A DNA stretch of 64,000 nt from Bacillus massilioanorexius. Its GTDB lineage: Bacteria; Bacillota; Bacilli; Bacillales; DSM-1321. The position numbers and the translations under genes were made by a program. The notes under the pieces are model-generated. The model had not been told where the DNA came from. It saw only the letters and a list, made by a program, of their open reading frames with translations, and ran no database searches. The stretch's first letter is position 1. Each line of letters begins with the position of its first letter. The DNA lies in NCBI RefSeq assembly GCF_902374955.1, contig NZ_CABKRX010000113.1:10706-74705 (forward strand), read 5' to 3'. This document shows, piece after piece, positions 50,231 to 59,927 of the stretch.

Positions 50231-51217
50231 TTATCGTTTGCGACCTAAGCCCATTGCGTTGTTCATCTTACGTAGCATTTTGTTTGCTTGCTTATTGGCT
50301 TTTTCTGCACCAATATCCAAAATGTGGTCAAGCTCTTCAGAGTTAATTAACTCATTGTATTTATCCTGAATTGGTTTAAGTGCGTTAATTACGACTTCAG
50401 CCATGTCAGCTTTAAAATCTCCATAACCTTTGCCTTCATATTTCTTTTCAATGTCTTCGATAGAAATATTACCTAAAATTGAGTAGATTCCCATTAGGTT
50501 TGAAATACCTGGTTTGTTTACTACATCATATTTTACAGTTCCATCTGAGTCAGTTACTGCACTTTTTATTTTCTTTTCAATTACTTTTGGTTCATCTAAT
50601 AACGCGATATATCCTTTTGGGTTCGGGTCAGATTTACTCATTTTTTTCATTGGATCTTGTAAGCTCATTACTCGAGCGCCAATTTTAGGAGTGCGGATTT
50701 CTGGAATTTTAAATATTTCATTATACTTTTTATTAAAACGTTCTGCTAAATCACGTGTTAATTCCATATGTTGTTTTTGATCATCTCCTACTGGAACGAT
50801 GTCAGTATCATATAGAAGAATGTCTGCCGCCATTAATGGTGGATAAGTAAGTAAACCAGCTGATACAGCATCTTTACCAGATGATTTATCTTTAAATTGA
50901 GTCATTCGCTCTAATTCACCAATATAAGATGTACAAGTCATCATCCATCCAGCTTGTACATGTGCAGGTACTTCTGATTGAATAAAGATGGTTGCTTTGT
51001 TTGGATCAATTCCTGCTGCTATATAAAGGGCAGCTAGGCTCTTTGTGTTTTTGCGTAACGCTAAACGATCTTGTGGAACTGTAATTGCGTGTTGATCAAC
51101 AATACAAAAATAACAATTATAGTCATTTTGTAAATCAACAAATTGCTTCATTGCTCCAATATAGTTGCCCAGTGTTAAAGAGCCGGACGGTTGAATACCA
51201 GAGAATATTGTTTTCAT
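50231..51217 (-). CDS. trpS: Tryptophanyl-tRNA synthetase
   Basis: TrpS (328 aa) charges tRNA-Trp. This class I enzyme has the HIGH-type motif as TLGNYIGA at the N terminus (after FSGIQPSG) and the KMSKS loop as KKMSKSDPN. The DSDGTVKYD insert is typical of bacterial TrpS. GTG 51226 lies within the AAGGAGTG ribosome binding site; ATG 51217 has correct spacing and is chosen. Upstream is only 76 bp before the DUF3899 gene, too short for a T-box leader, unlike many Bacillus trpS genes. Confidence 0.93.
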   Translation of the reverse strand: MKTIFSGIQPSGSLTLGNYIGAMKQFVDLQNDYNCYFCIVDQHAITVPQDRLALRKNTKSLAALYIAAGIDPNKATIFIQSEVPAHVQAGWMMTCTSYIGELERMTQFKDKSSGKDAVSAGLLTYPPLMAADILLYDTDIVPVGDDQKQHMELTRDLAERFNKKYNEIFKIPEIRTPKIGARVMSLQDPMKKMSKSDPNPKGYIALLDEPKVIEKKIKSAVTDSDGTVKYDVVNKPGISNLMGIYSILGNISIEDIEKKYEGKGYGDFKADMAEVVINALKPIQDKYNELINSEELDHILDIGAEKANKQANKMLRKMNNAMGLGRKR

Positions 51218-51293
51218 GTATGTCACTCCTTGTAATATATACCAACATTTTATCAGCTATTTCCTTGAAAATCATGTTTAATAATGGAGGAGA

Positions 51294-51662
51294 TTAATAA
51301 TAGAACCATAATGCGATTGACATAATGATTAGTACGATTAATCCACTATATAGAAGCTGTGAGTACGGTAGCGAAATCAACTCAGACAATGGAGTTATAT
51401 GATTTACATCTTCTTCTGCCTCGGGAACGCTATTTCTTTTAAACATTCTTCTAAAGCTATATGAAATTCCATCAAAAAAACCTTTTTCAACAACTAAAAT
51501 AACTAATCCTAAAATGATGTATGCGCTTGAAAAATAAAAGCTTATGTTAATAAATTGAAGTAAAGAAAGCTGCTCATATACAATCCATGATAATAGAATC
51601 GTAAGTATCAAAGTTACAACAACAATTGCTAAAATAGGCCTATTTTTTACCTGTTTTATCAT
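51294..51662 (-). CDS. DUF3899 family membrane protein
   Basis: This 122-aa protein has three hydrophobic segments (about residues 8-28, 38-58 and 99-120). The middle cytoplasmic stretch FFDGISYSFRRMFKR is typical of DUF3899 proteins, followed by a polar acidic part. The function is unknown. ATG 51662 follows GAGGAA. It lies directly upstream of trpS on the same strand, so the two may be cotranscribed. From memory, the Bacillus cereus group carries a similar gene next to trpS. Confidence 0.7.
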   Translation of the reverse strand: MIKQVKNRPILAIVVVTLILTILLSWIVYEQLSLLQFINISFYFSSAYIILGLVILVVEKGFFDGISYSFRRMFKRNSVPEAEEDVNHITPLSELISLPYSQLLYSGLIVLIIMSIALWFYY

Positions 51663-51995
51663 ATCATTTTATTCCTCATTTTCTAAAGTGATGATATAGA
51701 GCCTAGTATAGCAAATAATAGGCATAAATGAGAAGTTCCTTTTTCGTGAATAAAAGCACATAACCGTTATTAGTTATGTGAATATAATTAATTGTAAAGA
51801 TTTTAGTGTTGAAATAGCGATAATTGTTATAAAATTTATGGATATAATTCCATTATTTATCTCATATAGTTATATTTCCTATATTTAAGTAAAAACGTTA
51901 TTTTTAGTAGGTTTATCACGATTTTTTCAATAAATATGAAGCGTTTTCTTATTGGGAATTTTCTTGAAAAAGAGTATAATGGAAACTGATTATTA

Positions 51996-52054
51996 TTTTT
52001 TCAGAAAACTTTTTTAGGAAAACTATTTTACAAGTTGTCGAAAAATTGTATAAT
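51996..52054 (+). promoter_or_regulatory. Promoter of first opp operon with CodY-like site
   Basis: A -35 TTTACA (52027-52032) and a -10 TATAAT (52049-52054) have 16 bp between. Just upstream at 51996-52010 the core TTTTCAGAAAA matches the centre of the CodY motif (12 of 15 positions). CodY repression of peptide uptake in rich medium would make sense. The rest of 51663-51995 is AT-rich with no other feature seen. Confidence 0.6.
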
Positions 52055-52095
52055 AACGTTTGTAGATAATTGACAACTAAGAGGAGTGTGTGAAT

Positions 52096-53781
52096 TTGAA
52101 AAAGTCTAAATTTTCTCTGCTTTTAGTACTAACTCTAGTACTAAGCTTAGTATTGTCGGCTTGTTCAGGTGATAAGTCATCTGATAGTGACAAAAAAAGC
52201 GAAGGTAAAAAAGATGTAGCACAAGAGTTAAGGGTATTGGAATCTTCTGAAATTCCAACAATGAACAGTATTAAAGCTGAAGATACAGTTTCCTTCTCGA
52301 CAATCAACAACACACAAGAAGGATTGTATCGTCAAAATGAAAAACGTGAACTAGTACCTGCAATTGCCGAAGGAGACCCTGAAGTGAATGCAGAAGGTAC
52401 AGAATTTACAGTTAAATTAAAATCAGGTATCAAATGGGCAAACGGAGATGCTTTAACAGCAAAAGATTTCGTTTATGCATGGCAACAAGCTATCGACCCA
52501 AAAAATGCTTCTCTTTACGGACCATATATGATGGACGGAAAAATCAAAGGAGCACAAGAAATTACTGATGCAGCAGCTGCAAAAAAACCTTACGATGTTA
52601 CAACTCTAGGAGTTACTGCTCCTGATGACACAACATTAGTTGTTCAAACTGAAGTGCCGATGACAGTTGAATTTTTTAAAGGGTTCGTGGCATTCCCGAC
52701 ATTTAATCCATTAAACCAAAAATTCGTTGAAGCACAAGGCGATAAATATGGTACAACTGCAGAAACTCATCTTTCTAACGGTCCATTCGTTTTAGCTAAA
52801 TGGAATGGTCCAACTGCAACTGAATGGGTTTATGAAAAAAATGAAAACTATCGTGATGCTAAAAATGTTAGCTTAACAAAAATTACATTTAACGTATCAA
52901 AAGATCCACAAGCAGCAGTTAACGCATTTGAATCAGGTGAAGCAGATATTACACCAAAATTATCATCTGATATCGTTCCTCAATATGAAGGAGACGATCG
53001 CATGGTAACTTGGTTAGAGCCAAGTATCTTCTGGTTGAAATTAAACCAAAAAGATAATCCAGCTCTATCAAATGTAAACATCCGTAAAGCAATCGGAACT
53101 GCTATCAATCGTGAAGATTTAGCAAATGACGTTTTAAATAATGGTTCAATTGCTGCATACTACGCAGTACCAAAAGATTTAGTTAAAAATGAAGATGGTG
53201 AAGATTTCCGAGATGCTAACGGAGATATGATGAAATATGATGTGAAAAAAGCAAAAGAATATTGGGCAGCAGGTTTGAAAGAACTTGGTGTTGATAAAAT
53301 TGAACTTAGCTACTTAAATGGTGATACAGAAAGTGCTAAGAAACAAGGTGAGTACATCAAGGATCAATTAGAGAAAAACCTAGAAGGTTTATCTATCAAA
53401 CTTGAAAATGTTCCATTTGCAGTCCGTTTAGATCGTGATGCAAAACAAAATTACGATATCCAAGCAGCTGGATGGAGCCCAGACTACTTAGATCCAATTT
53501 CTTTCTCTGATTTATGGGTTACTGATGGTGGAAATAACAGAATGAGTTATTCTAACCCTGAGTACGATAAATTAATTGAAGAAGCTAATAAAACAACGGA
53601 TGAAGCTGAAAAATGGAAATTGTTACAAAAAGCTGAAAAGATCGTATTAGAACAAGATGCTGCGGTAGCACCACTTTACCAACGTGCATCTAATCTATTA
53701 GTTAATCCAAAAGTTAAAGGATTTACATACCATGTTGTAGGTCCAGAATACAGCTATCAATATATCGAAATTACTGAATAA
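52096..53781 (+). CDS. oppA: Oligopeptide-binding lipoprotein OppA, copy 1
   Basis: This 561-aa SBP_bac_5 lipoprotein has a signal peptide with lipobox VLSAC (Cys near residue 22), a Ser/Asp/Lys linker and the peptide-binding domain. It shows RVLESSEIPTMNS, LKSGIKWANGDALTAKDFVYAW and PDYLDPISFSDLWVT. It binds peptides at the cell surface for OppBCDF. The frame opens at GTG 52090, but AAGAGGAG (52079-52086) fits TTG 52096. A stem-loop follows before oppB. It is clearly paralogous to copy 2 at 58206 but more diverged than the ATPases. Confidence 0.9.
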   Translation: MKKSKFSLLLVLTLVLSLVLSACSGDKSSDSDKKSEGKKDVAQELRVLESSEIPTMNSIKAEDTVSFSTINNTQEGLYRQNEKRELVPAIAEGDPEVNAEGTEFTVKLKSGIKWANGDALTAKDFVYAWQQAIDPKNASLYGPYMMDGKIKGAQEITDAAAAKKPYDVTTLGVTAPDDTTLVVQTEVPMTVEFFKGFVAFPTFNPLNQKFVEAQGDKYGTTAETHLSNGPFVLAKWNGPTATEWVYEKNENYRDAKNVSLTKITFNVSKDPQAAVNAFESGEADITPKLSSDIVPQYEGDDRMVTWLEPSIFWLKLNQKDNPALSNVNIRKAIGTAINREDLANDVLNNGSIAAYYAVPKDLVKNEDGEDFRDANGDMMKYDVKKAKEYWAAGLKELGVDKIELSYLNGDTESAKKQGEYIKDQLEKNLEGLSIKLENVPFAVRLDRDAKQNYDIQAAGWSPDYLDPISFSDLWVTDGGNNRMSYSNPEYDKLIEEANKTTDEAEKWKLLQKAEKIVLEQDAAVAPLYQRASNLLVNPKVKGFTYHVVGPEYSYQYIEITE

Positions 53782-53816
53782 TCTTTAAGTAATTTAATCC
53801 GTAAAGGGATACCGAT

Positions 53817-53849
53817 AAAAGAGAGTATATCTCCATATACTCTCTTTTT
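53817..53849 (+). other. Post-oppA stem-loop, copy 1
   Basis: A perfect 14-bp stem (AAAAGAGAGTATAT and complement) with a 4-nt loop and a short T run lies between oppA and oppB. It probably attenuates read-through or protects oppA mRNA. The same hairpin core occurs after the second oppA. Confidence 0.75.
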
Positions 53850-53897
53850 CCCTATACGCAAATATTTAGAAAATTTAAAAATATAGGAGGTGCAGGA

Positions 53898-54827
53898 ATG
53901 GTTAAGTATATAGCGCAACGAGTATTTTATATGATAATAACTTTATTGGTAATAGCTTCTCTTACTTTTTTCCTCATGAAAATAATTCCCGGTACACCTT
54001 TTAAGAATGTAAACAAGCTATCGGAAGCACAGTTGGAGATTATGAATGATAAGTACGGCCTAGATGACCCTGTTCCATTACAATATGTGAAATACATCGG
54101 GAATCTTCTAAAAGGTGATTTAGGAACTTCCTTCCAATTCAATAACACTCCAGTTACAGATATCATAGGTGATTTAATCGGACCTTCTGCACAACTTGGT
54201 TTTCAAGCGATGTTTTTAGGTACGATTGTAGGTATTGCGCTCGGACTAATTGGAGCTTTGAAACAAAATACATGGATTGATTATAGTGCCACTTTTATAG
54301 CGGTACTTGGTAAATCAATTCCGAGTTTCGTATTTGCAGGATTGTTACAATACTGGATTGGTGTGAAGTTAGGGTGGCTTCCTGTTGCATTTTGGCGCGG
54401 GTTTGAATATACCATTATGCCGACAATTGCTTTGTCTATTTTCCCAATCTCGATTGCAGCGCGTTTTATGAGAACGGAAATGATTGAGGTATTAAGCTCG
54501 GATTATATAACTCTAGCGAAAGCAAAAGGGGCGAGTGGTTTTGAAGTAGCAGTAAAGCATGCTTTACGTAATGCACTTATCCCTGTTGTAACGGTTTTAG
54601 GGCCATTAACAGTTTCTCTTATGACAGGCTCTCTTGTAATTGAAAAAATATTCTCTGTACCTGGTATTGGTGAACAGTTCGTAAAAGCAATTCAAGTAAA
54701 TGATTATCAAGTAATCATGGGTACTACGTTACTATTTGCGACCCTTTTTGTTGTCGTAATATTAATAGTTGACATTTTATATGGATTAATTGATCCACGA
54801 ATTAGATTGGCAGGAGGAAAGAAATAA
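53898..54827 (+). CDS. oppB: Oligopeptide permease OppB, copy 1
   Basis: This 309-aa permease has an N-terminal segment (YIAQRVFYMIITLLVIASLTF in two overlapping parts) and the MKIIPGTPF motif. Five further membrane helices follow, with the EAA loop TLAKAKGASGFEVAVKHALRNAL facing the ATPases. The end DILYGLIDPRIRLAGGKK is typical. AGGAGGTGC precedes ATG 53898; the stop overlaps the oppC start by one base. It forms the membrane channel with OppC. Confidence 0.9.
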   Translation: MVKYIAQRVFYMIITLLVIASLTFFLMKIIPGTPFKNVNKLSEAQLEIMNDKYGLDDPVPLQYVKYIGNLLKGDLGTSFQFNNTPVTDIIGDLIGPSAQLGFQAMFLGTIVGIALGLIGALKQNTWIDYSATFIAVLGKSIPSFVFAGLLQYWIGVKLGWLPVAFWRGFEYTIMPTIALSIFPISIAARFMRTEMIEVLSSDYITLAKAKGASGFEVAVKHALRNALIPVVTVLGPLTVSLMTGSLVIEKIFSVPGIGEQFVKAIQVNDYQVIMGTTLLFATLFVVVILIVDILYGLIDPRIRLAGGKK

Positions 54828-55861
54828 TGGCTAATAGTGAAATGAAAATACCACAAGAAAAATTTCAGCCTGCCATTATTGATACTGCGAAGCAAGAAGA
54901 AATTTCAAAACCAAGTCTTAACTTTTGGCAGGATGCTTGGTTGCGTGTAAGAAAGAATAAAGGAGCAATAGTGAGTTTAGTTGTTCTTGTTTTCATATTA
55001 ATAATGGCATTCCTAGGACCAGCTATAAGCGGTAAGGGTGCGTATGACCAAAATGTAAAACATTCGAATTTACCTGCGAAAATACCAGTACTTGAAAATA
55101 TAGATTGGTTACCTTTTGATGGGAAAATGGTGAATAAAGCTGGTAAAGAAGTAGATATGTATGAAATGAAAAAAGTACCTGATGATACGTACTACTGGTT
55201 CGGAACAGACGGTTTAGGACGCGATATTTTTACTCGTTTGTGGAAAGGTACACAAATTTCGTTATACATTGCTTTCTTAGCTGCTTTCATTGATATGGTA
55301 ATAGGGGTAGCATATGGAGCAATTTCAGGATATTTTGGTGGTCGCTTGGATACCATTATGCAACGTATTACGGAAGTCTTAATGGGTATCCCAAACTTAG
55401 TTATTGTTGTATTGATGATTCTAGTGCTTGAACCAGGTATTCTGTCTATTACGATAGCGTTGTCTGTTACTGGATGGGTTAGTATGTCAAGGGTAGTACG
55501 TGCTCAAGTGTTAAAGCTAAAAGAGCAAGAGTTTGTATTAGCATCTAAAACTCTAGGAAACTCACATGCGAAAATAATTTTTAAACATCTAGTTCCTAAC
55601 TTGGCTGGGGTCATTATTATTAACACGATGTTTACGATACCAAGTGCTATCTTCTTTGAAGCTTTCCTAAGCTTTATCGGATTAGGACTTCAAGCTCCAG
55701 CGGCTTCATTAGGTACATTAATTGATGATGGATTTAAATCATTATTAACATACCCACATATGTTAATATTCCCAGCGATAACAATTAGTTTAATTATGAT
55801 TTGTTTTAATATGATTGCGGACGGATTACGTGATGCACTAGATCCGAAAATGCGTGATTAA
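54827..55861 (+). CDS. oppC: Oligopeptide permease OppC, copy 1
   Basis: This 344-aa permease has an N-terminal cytoplasmic tail, TM1 at about 45-65 and a large extracytoplasmic segment (about 70-125, including WLPFDGKMVNKAG). The family block YYWFGTDGLGRDIFTRLWKGTQISL follows, and the EAA loop is ASKTLGNSHAKIIFKHLVPNL. The extended outer loop is longer than in AppC. It starts at ATG 54827, overlapping the oppB stop codon (TAATG). It is nearly the same in sequence as copy 2 across the membrane parts. Confidence 0.9.
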   Translation: MANSEMKIPQEKFQPAIIDTAKQEEISKPSLNFWQDAWLRVRKNKGAIVSLVVLVFILIMAFLGPAISGKGAYDQNVKHSNLPAKIPVLENIDWLPFDGKMVNKAGKEVDMYEMKKVPDDTYYWFGTDGLGRDIFTRLWKGTQISLYIAFLAAFIDMVIGVAYGAISGYFGGRLDTIMQRITEVLMGIPNLVIVVLMILVLEPGILSITIALSVTGWVSMSRVVRAQVLKLKEQEFVLASKTLGNSHAKIIFKHLVPNLAGVIIINTMFTIPSAIFFEAFLSFIGLGLQAPAASLGTLIDDGFKSLLTYPHMLIFPAITISLIMICFNMIADGLRDALDPKMRD

Positions 55862-55875
55862 GGTAGGTGAGAATT

Positions 55876-56919
55876 GTGGAAAAAATACTAGAAGTAAAAG
55901 ACTTAAATATTTCGTTTCATACATTTAGTGGAGAGGTACAAGCTATCCGTGGAGTGAACTTTGATTTACATAAAGGAGAAACACTAGCCATTGTAGGTGA
56001 GTCAGGTTCTGGTAAATCTGTTACAACTAAATCGATTATGCGCTTGTTACCTCCTGGTAATTCAGAAATAAAAAGCGGTGAAATCCTTTTTAATGAAAAG
56101 GATCTTACAAAACTATCAGAACGAGAAATGCAAAAAATCCGTGGTAAAGACATTTCTATGATTTTTCAGGATCCTATGACTTCATTGAATCCAACAATGA
56201 AGGTCGGTAAGCAAATTATGGAGCCTATTATGAAGCATCATAAGTTGCATAAAAGAGAAGCGAAGGCTCGAGCGATTGAATTGCTTAAATTAGTAGGTAT
56301 TCCAATGCCAGAAAAACGTTTTGAGCAATATCCACATCAATTCTCAGGTGGAATGAGACAACGTGTTGTTATCGCAATTGCGCTTGCTTGTAACCCGCAA
56401 ATATTAATCGCGGATGAACCAACAACTGCTCTTGATGTAACAATTCAAGCACAAATATTAGAGCTTATGAAGGCGTTACAAAAGAAAATTGATACATCTA
56501 TCATTTTTATTACTCATGATTTAGGTGTTGTAGCAAATGTGGCAGATCGAGTAGCGGTTATGTATGGTGGAAAAATCGTTGAAATTGGAACGGTTGATGA
56601 AATTTTCTATAATCCACAGCATCCGTATACATGGGGATTAATTAGTTCCATGCCAGATTTGGACTCACGTGGGAAAGAACTTTATGCTATACCAGGAACA
56701 CCTCCTAATCTATTGAATCCTCCAAAAGGAGATGCTTTCGCACCACGTAACCAGTATGTCATGCAAATTGATTTAGAGGAACAACCACCAATGTTTAAAA
56801 TATCTGATACACATTATGCCGCAACTTGGTTATTACATCCTGATGCACCAAAGGTAGTGCCGCCAGAAGCAGTACTTAAAAGACAAAAACAGTTCCTTTC
56901 AGTGAACGGAGGACAATAA
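55876..56919 (+). CDS. oppD: Oligopeptide transport ATPase OppD, copy 1
   Basis: This 347-aa ATPase has Walker A GESGSGKSV, Q loop FQDPMTSLNP, signature FSGGMRQR, Walker B LIADEPTTALD and THDLGVV. The C-terminal part NLLNPPKGDAFAPRN lacks the usual cysteine cluster, so no Fe-S site is expected. The frame starts at GTG 55867, but GTG 55876 gives MEKILEVKDL like other OppD proteins and sits six bases after AGGTAGGTGA. By reading, about 18 of 347 residues differ from copy 2. Confidence 0.9.
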   Translation: MEKILEVKDLNISFHTFSGEVQAIRGVNFDLHKGETLAIVGESGSGKSVTTKSIMRLLPPGNSEIKSGEILFNEKDLTKLSEREMQKIRGKDISMIFQDPMTSLNPTMKVGKQIMEPIMKHHKLHKREAKARAIELLKLVGIPMPEKRFEQYPHQFSGGMRQRVVIAIALACNPQILIADEPTTALDVTIQAQILELMKALQKKIDTSIIFITHDLGVVANVADRVAVMYGGKIVEIGTVDEIFYNPQHPYTWGLISSMPDLDSRGKELYAIPGTPPNLLNPPKGDAFAPRNQYVMQIDLEEQPPMFKISDTHYAATWLLHPDAPKVVPPEAVLKRQKQFLSVNGGQ

Positions 56920-56920
56920 T

Positions 56921-57868
56921 ATGGCACAAAAGGAAAAGAAAATTTTATTAGAAGTAAAGAATTTAAAGCAATACTTTAACGAAGGCAAACCAAATATGGT
57001 TAAAGCGATTGATGATATTTCATTTTTCATTTATGAAGGTGAGACGTTAGGATTAGTTGGAGAATCTGGTTGTGGCAAGTCAACGACTGGTAGAACGATA
57101 ATTCGTTTGTATGATGCAACTGCTGGTGAGGTATTATTCCGTGGTGAAAATGTACATGGAAAAAAGACAAAACAGCAAATGAAAGAATTGAATCGTAAAA
57201 TGCAGATGATTTTCCAAGATCCATATGCTTCATTGAACCCAAGAATGAAGGTAAGTGATATCATTGCTGAAGGTATTGATATTCATGGTCTTGCAAAATC
57301 TAAAGAAGATCGATTACAGCAAGTATATCATCTGTTAGAAACAGTTGGTTTGAATAAAGAACACGCGAATCGTTATCCTCATGAATTTTCAGGTGGACAA
57401 CGTCAGCGCATTGGAATTGCCCGAGCATTAGCCGTTCAGCCAGATTTTATCATTGCAGATGAACCGATTTCAGCACTAGATGTATCCATTCAAGCACAGG
57501 TTGTCAATTTAATGAAAAAGTTGCAAGAAGAAAAAGGATTAACGTATCTGTTTATTGCACATGACTTGTCAATGGTGAAGTATATAAGTGATAGAATTGG
57601 AGTTATGTATTTTGGTAAGCTTGTAGAAATTACTACAAGTGAAGAATTATATGCAAATCCACTACATCCATACACAAAATCATTATTATCTGCTATTCCA
57701 CAGCCTGATCCAATCAGTGAACGCACTAGAACACGTATAACTTATGACCCTTCTGTTCATGGTTATACGGAAGGAGAAGAAGTGAAAATGCGTGAGGTTA
57801 AGCCTGGACATTTTGTACTTTGCTCAGAAAAAGAATATAAACAATATCAAGAAGAACTAAAAAAATAG
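56921..57868 (+). CDS. oppF: Oligopeptide transport ATPase OppF, copy 1
   Basis: This 315-aa ATPase has Walker A GESGCGKST, Q loop FQDPYASLNP, signature FSGGQRQR, Walker B IIADEPISALD and AHDLSMV. It closes with EVKMREVKPGHFVLCSEKEY, the OppF-type tail. It pairs with OppD to drive import. ATG 56921 follows GGAGG, one base after the oppD stop. It is the last gene of the first opp operon. A moderately good terminator follows. Confidence 0.9.
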   Translation: MAQKEKKILLEVKNLKQYFNEGKPNMVKAIDDISFFIYEGETLGLVGESGCGKSTTGRTIIRLYDATAGEVLFRGENVHGKKTKQQMKELNRKMQMIFQDPYASLNPRMKVSDIIAEGIDIHGLAKSKEDRLQQVYHLLETVGLNKEHANRYPHEFSGGQRQRIGIARALAVQPDFIIADEPISALDVSIQAQVVNLMKKLQEEKGLTYLFIAHDLSMVKYISDRIGVMYFGKLVEITTSEELYANPLHPYTKSLLSAIPQPDPISERTRTRITYDPSVHGYTEGEEVKMREVKPGHFVLCSEKEYKQYQEELKK

Positions 57869-57872
57869 AGTA

Positions 57873-57910
57873 AAAAAACTACTTAGACTCCCCGGTCGAA
57901 GTAAGTTTTT
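57873..57910 (+). terminator. Terminator between the opp operons
   Basis: An imperfect stem (AAAAAACTACTTAGAC with GTCGAAGTAAGTTTTT) has a GC-rich loop CTCCCCG and T residues at its end. It separates the two opp transcripts. The remainder up to 58135 is AT-rich without a recognised feature. Confidence 0.55.
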
Positions 57911-58135
57911 CTATGTTTATATAGCATACAAAAATTACCAAATTATTAGAAAATAATGATAAAAACTAACGAGTATATTCTGATAAAATATTGAATATTC
58001 GAAAAGTCTACAACACTTTACAGCATTAGAGGATTAAATGGGAATTTTGTATTATTTTGTATAGGAAAAATTACTCATTTTATAGAAAAATCGCCGTATT
58101 TTGACAAGATATGTTAATTTTCAAAAATAATTTAA

Positions 58136-58163
58136 TTTACAAAATTTCGATAAATTGTATAAT
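58136..58163 (+). promoter_or_regulatory. Promoter of second opp operon
   Basis: TTTACA (58136-58141) and TATAAT (58158-58163) are again 16 bp apart. The surrounding bases (TTTACAA, TCGA, AAATTGTATAATAA, TTTGT) match those of the first operon, showing a shared origin. A CodY-like match here is weak (AATTTTCAAAAATAA near 58115). Confidence 0.65.
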
Positions 58164-58205
58164 AAAATTTGTGTTCGTTCATATTTTAAAAAGGGGTGTA
58201 ACAAT

Positions 58206-59897
58206 TTGAAAAAGTCTAAATTTTCTTTTCTTTTAGTTCTGACTTTAGTTCTAAGCATCTTTTTAGCTGCTTGTGGCGATAAAAAGACAGAAGAAAAAGC
58301 TGGTTCTGATTCAAAAGAAACAAAGCTTGCTGAAAAACAAGAGCTAAGAGTATTAGAATCATCTGAAATTCCATCTATGGATAGTGCGATGGCACAAGAC
58401 GAAGTTTCATTCACAATGCTCACAACAACACAAGAAGGTCTATACATCCAAGATGAAAAAAGTAATCTAGTTCCTGGAGTAGCTGAAGGAGAACCTGAAG
58501 CAAATGCAGATGGAACAGAATTTACTGTTAAATTGAAAAAAGATCTTAAATGGTCAAATGGCGATGCACTAACTGCAAAAGATTTTGTATTCGCTTGGAA
58601 ACGTGCTGTTGATCCAAAAACAGCTTCACCTTATGGTCCATACATGATGAATGGAAAAATTAAAGGTGCTGAAGCTATTACAGAAAATGCAGCTGCTAAC
58701 AAAGCGTATAACTTAGATGATCTAGGTGTACAAGCTGTTGATGATACAACTTTAAAAATCACAATGGAAAAACCAATGACTGTTGAATTCTTCAAAGGAT
58801 TAATGGCATTTGGTACGTTCATGCCACAAAATGAAAAATTTGTTACTGAACAAGGTGCAAAATTTGCAACTACTGCAGAATCAAGTCTTTCTAACGGACC
58901 ATTTAAGTTAACTGAATGGAACGGACCTACTGCACAAAAATGGACAGTTGAGAAAAATGAAAACTACCATGGTACAAAAGATGTTAATTTAACAAAAATC
59001 ATGTTTAACGTAGTGAAAGATCCACAAGCTGCTGTAAACTTAATTGAATCTGGTGAAGCAGATATCAGTGCAAAACTTTCTTCAGACATCGTTCCTCAAT
59101 ATGAGGGAGATGAAAGAATGCAAAGCTGGTTAGATCCAAGTGTATTCTGGTTAAAAATGAACCAAAAACAAAACCCTGCTCTAAAAAATGTTAACATCCG
59201 TAAAGCTATCGCAATGGGCTTCAATAAAGAGGATTTAGCAAAAGACGTATTAAATAACGGTACAATTCCTGCAAACTATGCAGTTCCTTCCGATTTTGTT
59301 AAAGATGAAAATGGCAAAGATTTCCGTGATGCAAATGGAGATATGCTTACTTATAACGTAGAAGAAGCGAAAAAAGCATGGGAAGCTGGATTAAAAGAAT
59401 TAGGTAAAAAAGAAGTTACTATTAAATACTTAGGTGGAGACACTGAATCATCTAAAAAAGTTGACCAATACATGAAAAATCAACTTGAAACAAATCTTCC
59501 AGGTTTAACTATTAAACTTGAAAGTGTTCCTTTTGCAGTTCGTTTAGATCGTGATACAAAACAAGATTATGATCTTCAAGCTGCTGGTTGGGGACCTGAC
59601 TATTTAGATCCAATCTCTTTCTCAGATTTATGGGTAACTGGTGGAGGAAACAATAAAATGGATTACTCTAACCCAGAATACGATAAATTAATTGAAGAAT
59701 CTCAAAACACTGCTGATCAAGCTAAGCGTTGGGAAGCTCTTCAAAAAGCTGAGAAAATCTTGTTAGAACAAGATGCAGCAATTGCTCCAATCTACCAACG
59801 TGCTAGCAGTATGCTTGTTGCAACTAAGGTAAAAGGTTTTAACCACCATGGTGTCGGACCTAACCATAGTTACCAATTCATGTCTATCGTAGAATAA
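58206..59897 (+). CDS. oppA: Oligopeptide-binding lipoprotein OppA, copy 2
   Basis: This 563-aa lipoprotein has a signal peptide ending in lipobox FLAAC (Cys near residue 22). A short Glu/Lys linker follows and then a peptide-binding domain aligning along its whole length with copy 1 (RVLESSEIPSMDS; SNGDALTAKDFVFAWKR; PDYLDPISFSDLWVT). TTG 58206 follows AAGGGGTG by seven bases; the frame is open further upstream but without a ribosome binding site. Differences from copy 1 are spread through the ligand domain, so peptide preference may differ. Confidence 0.9.
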   Translation: MKKSKFSFLLVLTLVLSIFLAACGDKKTEEKAGSDSKETKLAEKQELRVLESSEIPSMDSAMAQDEVSFTMLTTTQEGLYIQDEKSNLVPGVAEGEPEANADGTEFTVKLKKDLKWSNGDALTAKDFVFAWKRAVDPKTASPYGPYMMNGKIKGAEAITENAAANKAYNLDDLGVQAVDDTTLKITMEKPMTVEFFKGLMAFGTFMPQNEKFVTEQGAKFATTAESSLSNGPFKLTEWNGPTAQKWTVEKNENYHGTKDVNLTKIMFNVVKDPQAAVNLIESGEADISAKLSSDIVPQYEGDERMQSWLDPSVFWLKMNQKQNPALKNVNIRKAIAMGFNKEDLAKDVLNNGTIPANYAVPSDFVKDENGKDFRDANGDMLTYNVEEAKKAWEAGLKELGKKEVTIKYLGGDTESSKKVDQYMKNQLETNLPGLTIKLESVPFAVRLDRDTKQDYDLQAAGWGPDYLDPISFSDLWVTGGGNNKMDYSNPEYDKLIEESQNTADQAKRWEALQKAEKILLEQDAAIAPIYQRASSMLVATKVKGFNHHGVGPNHSYQFMSIVE

Positions 59898-59927
59898 TCT
59901 TTTATAGGTATATTTAAGCACTATCTT

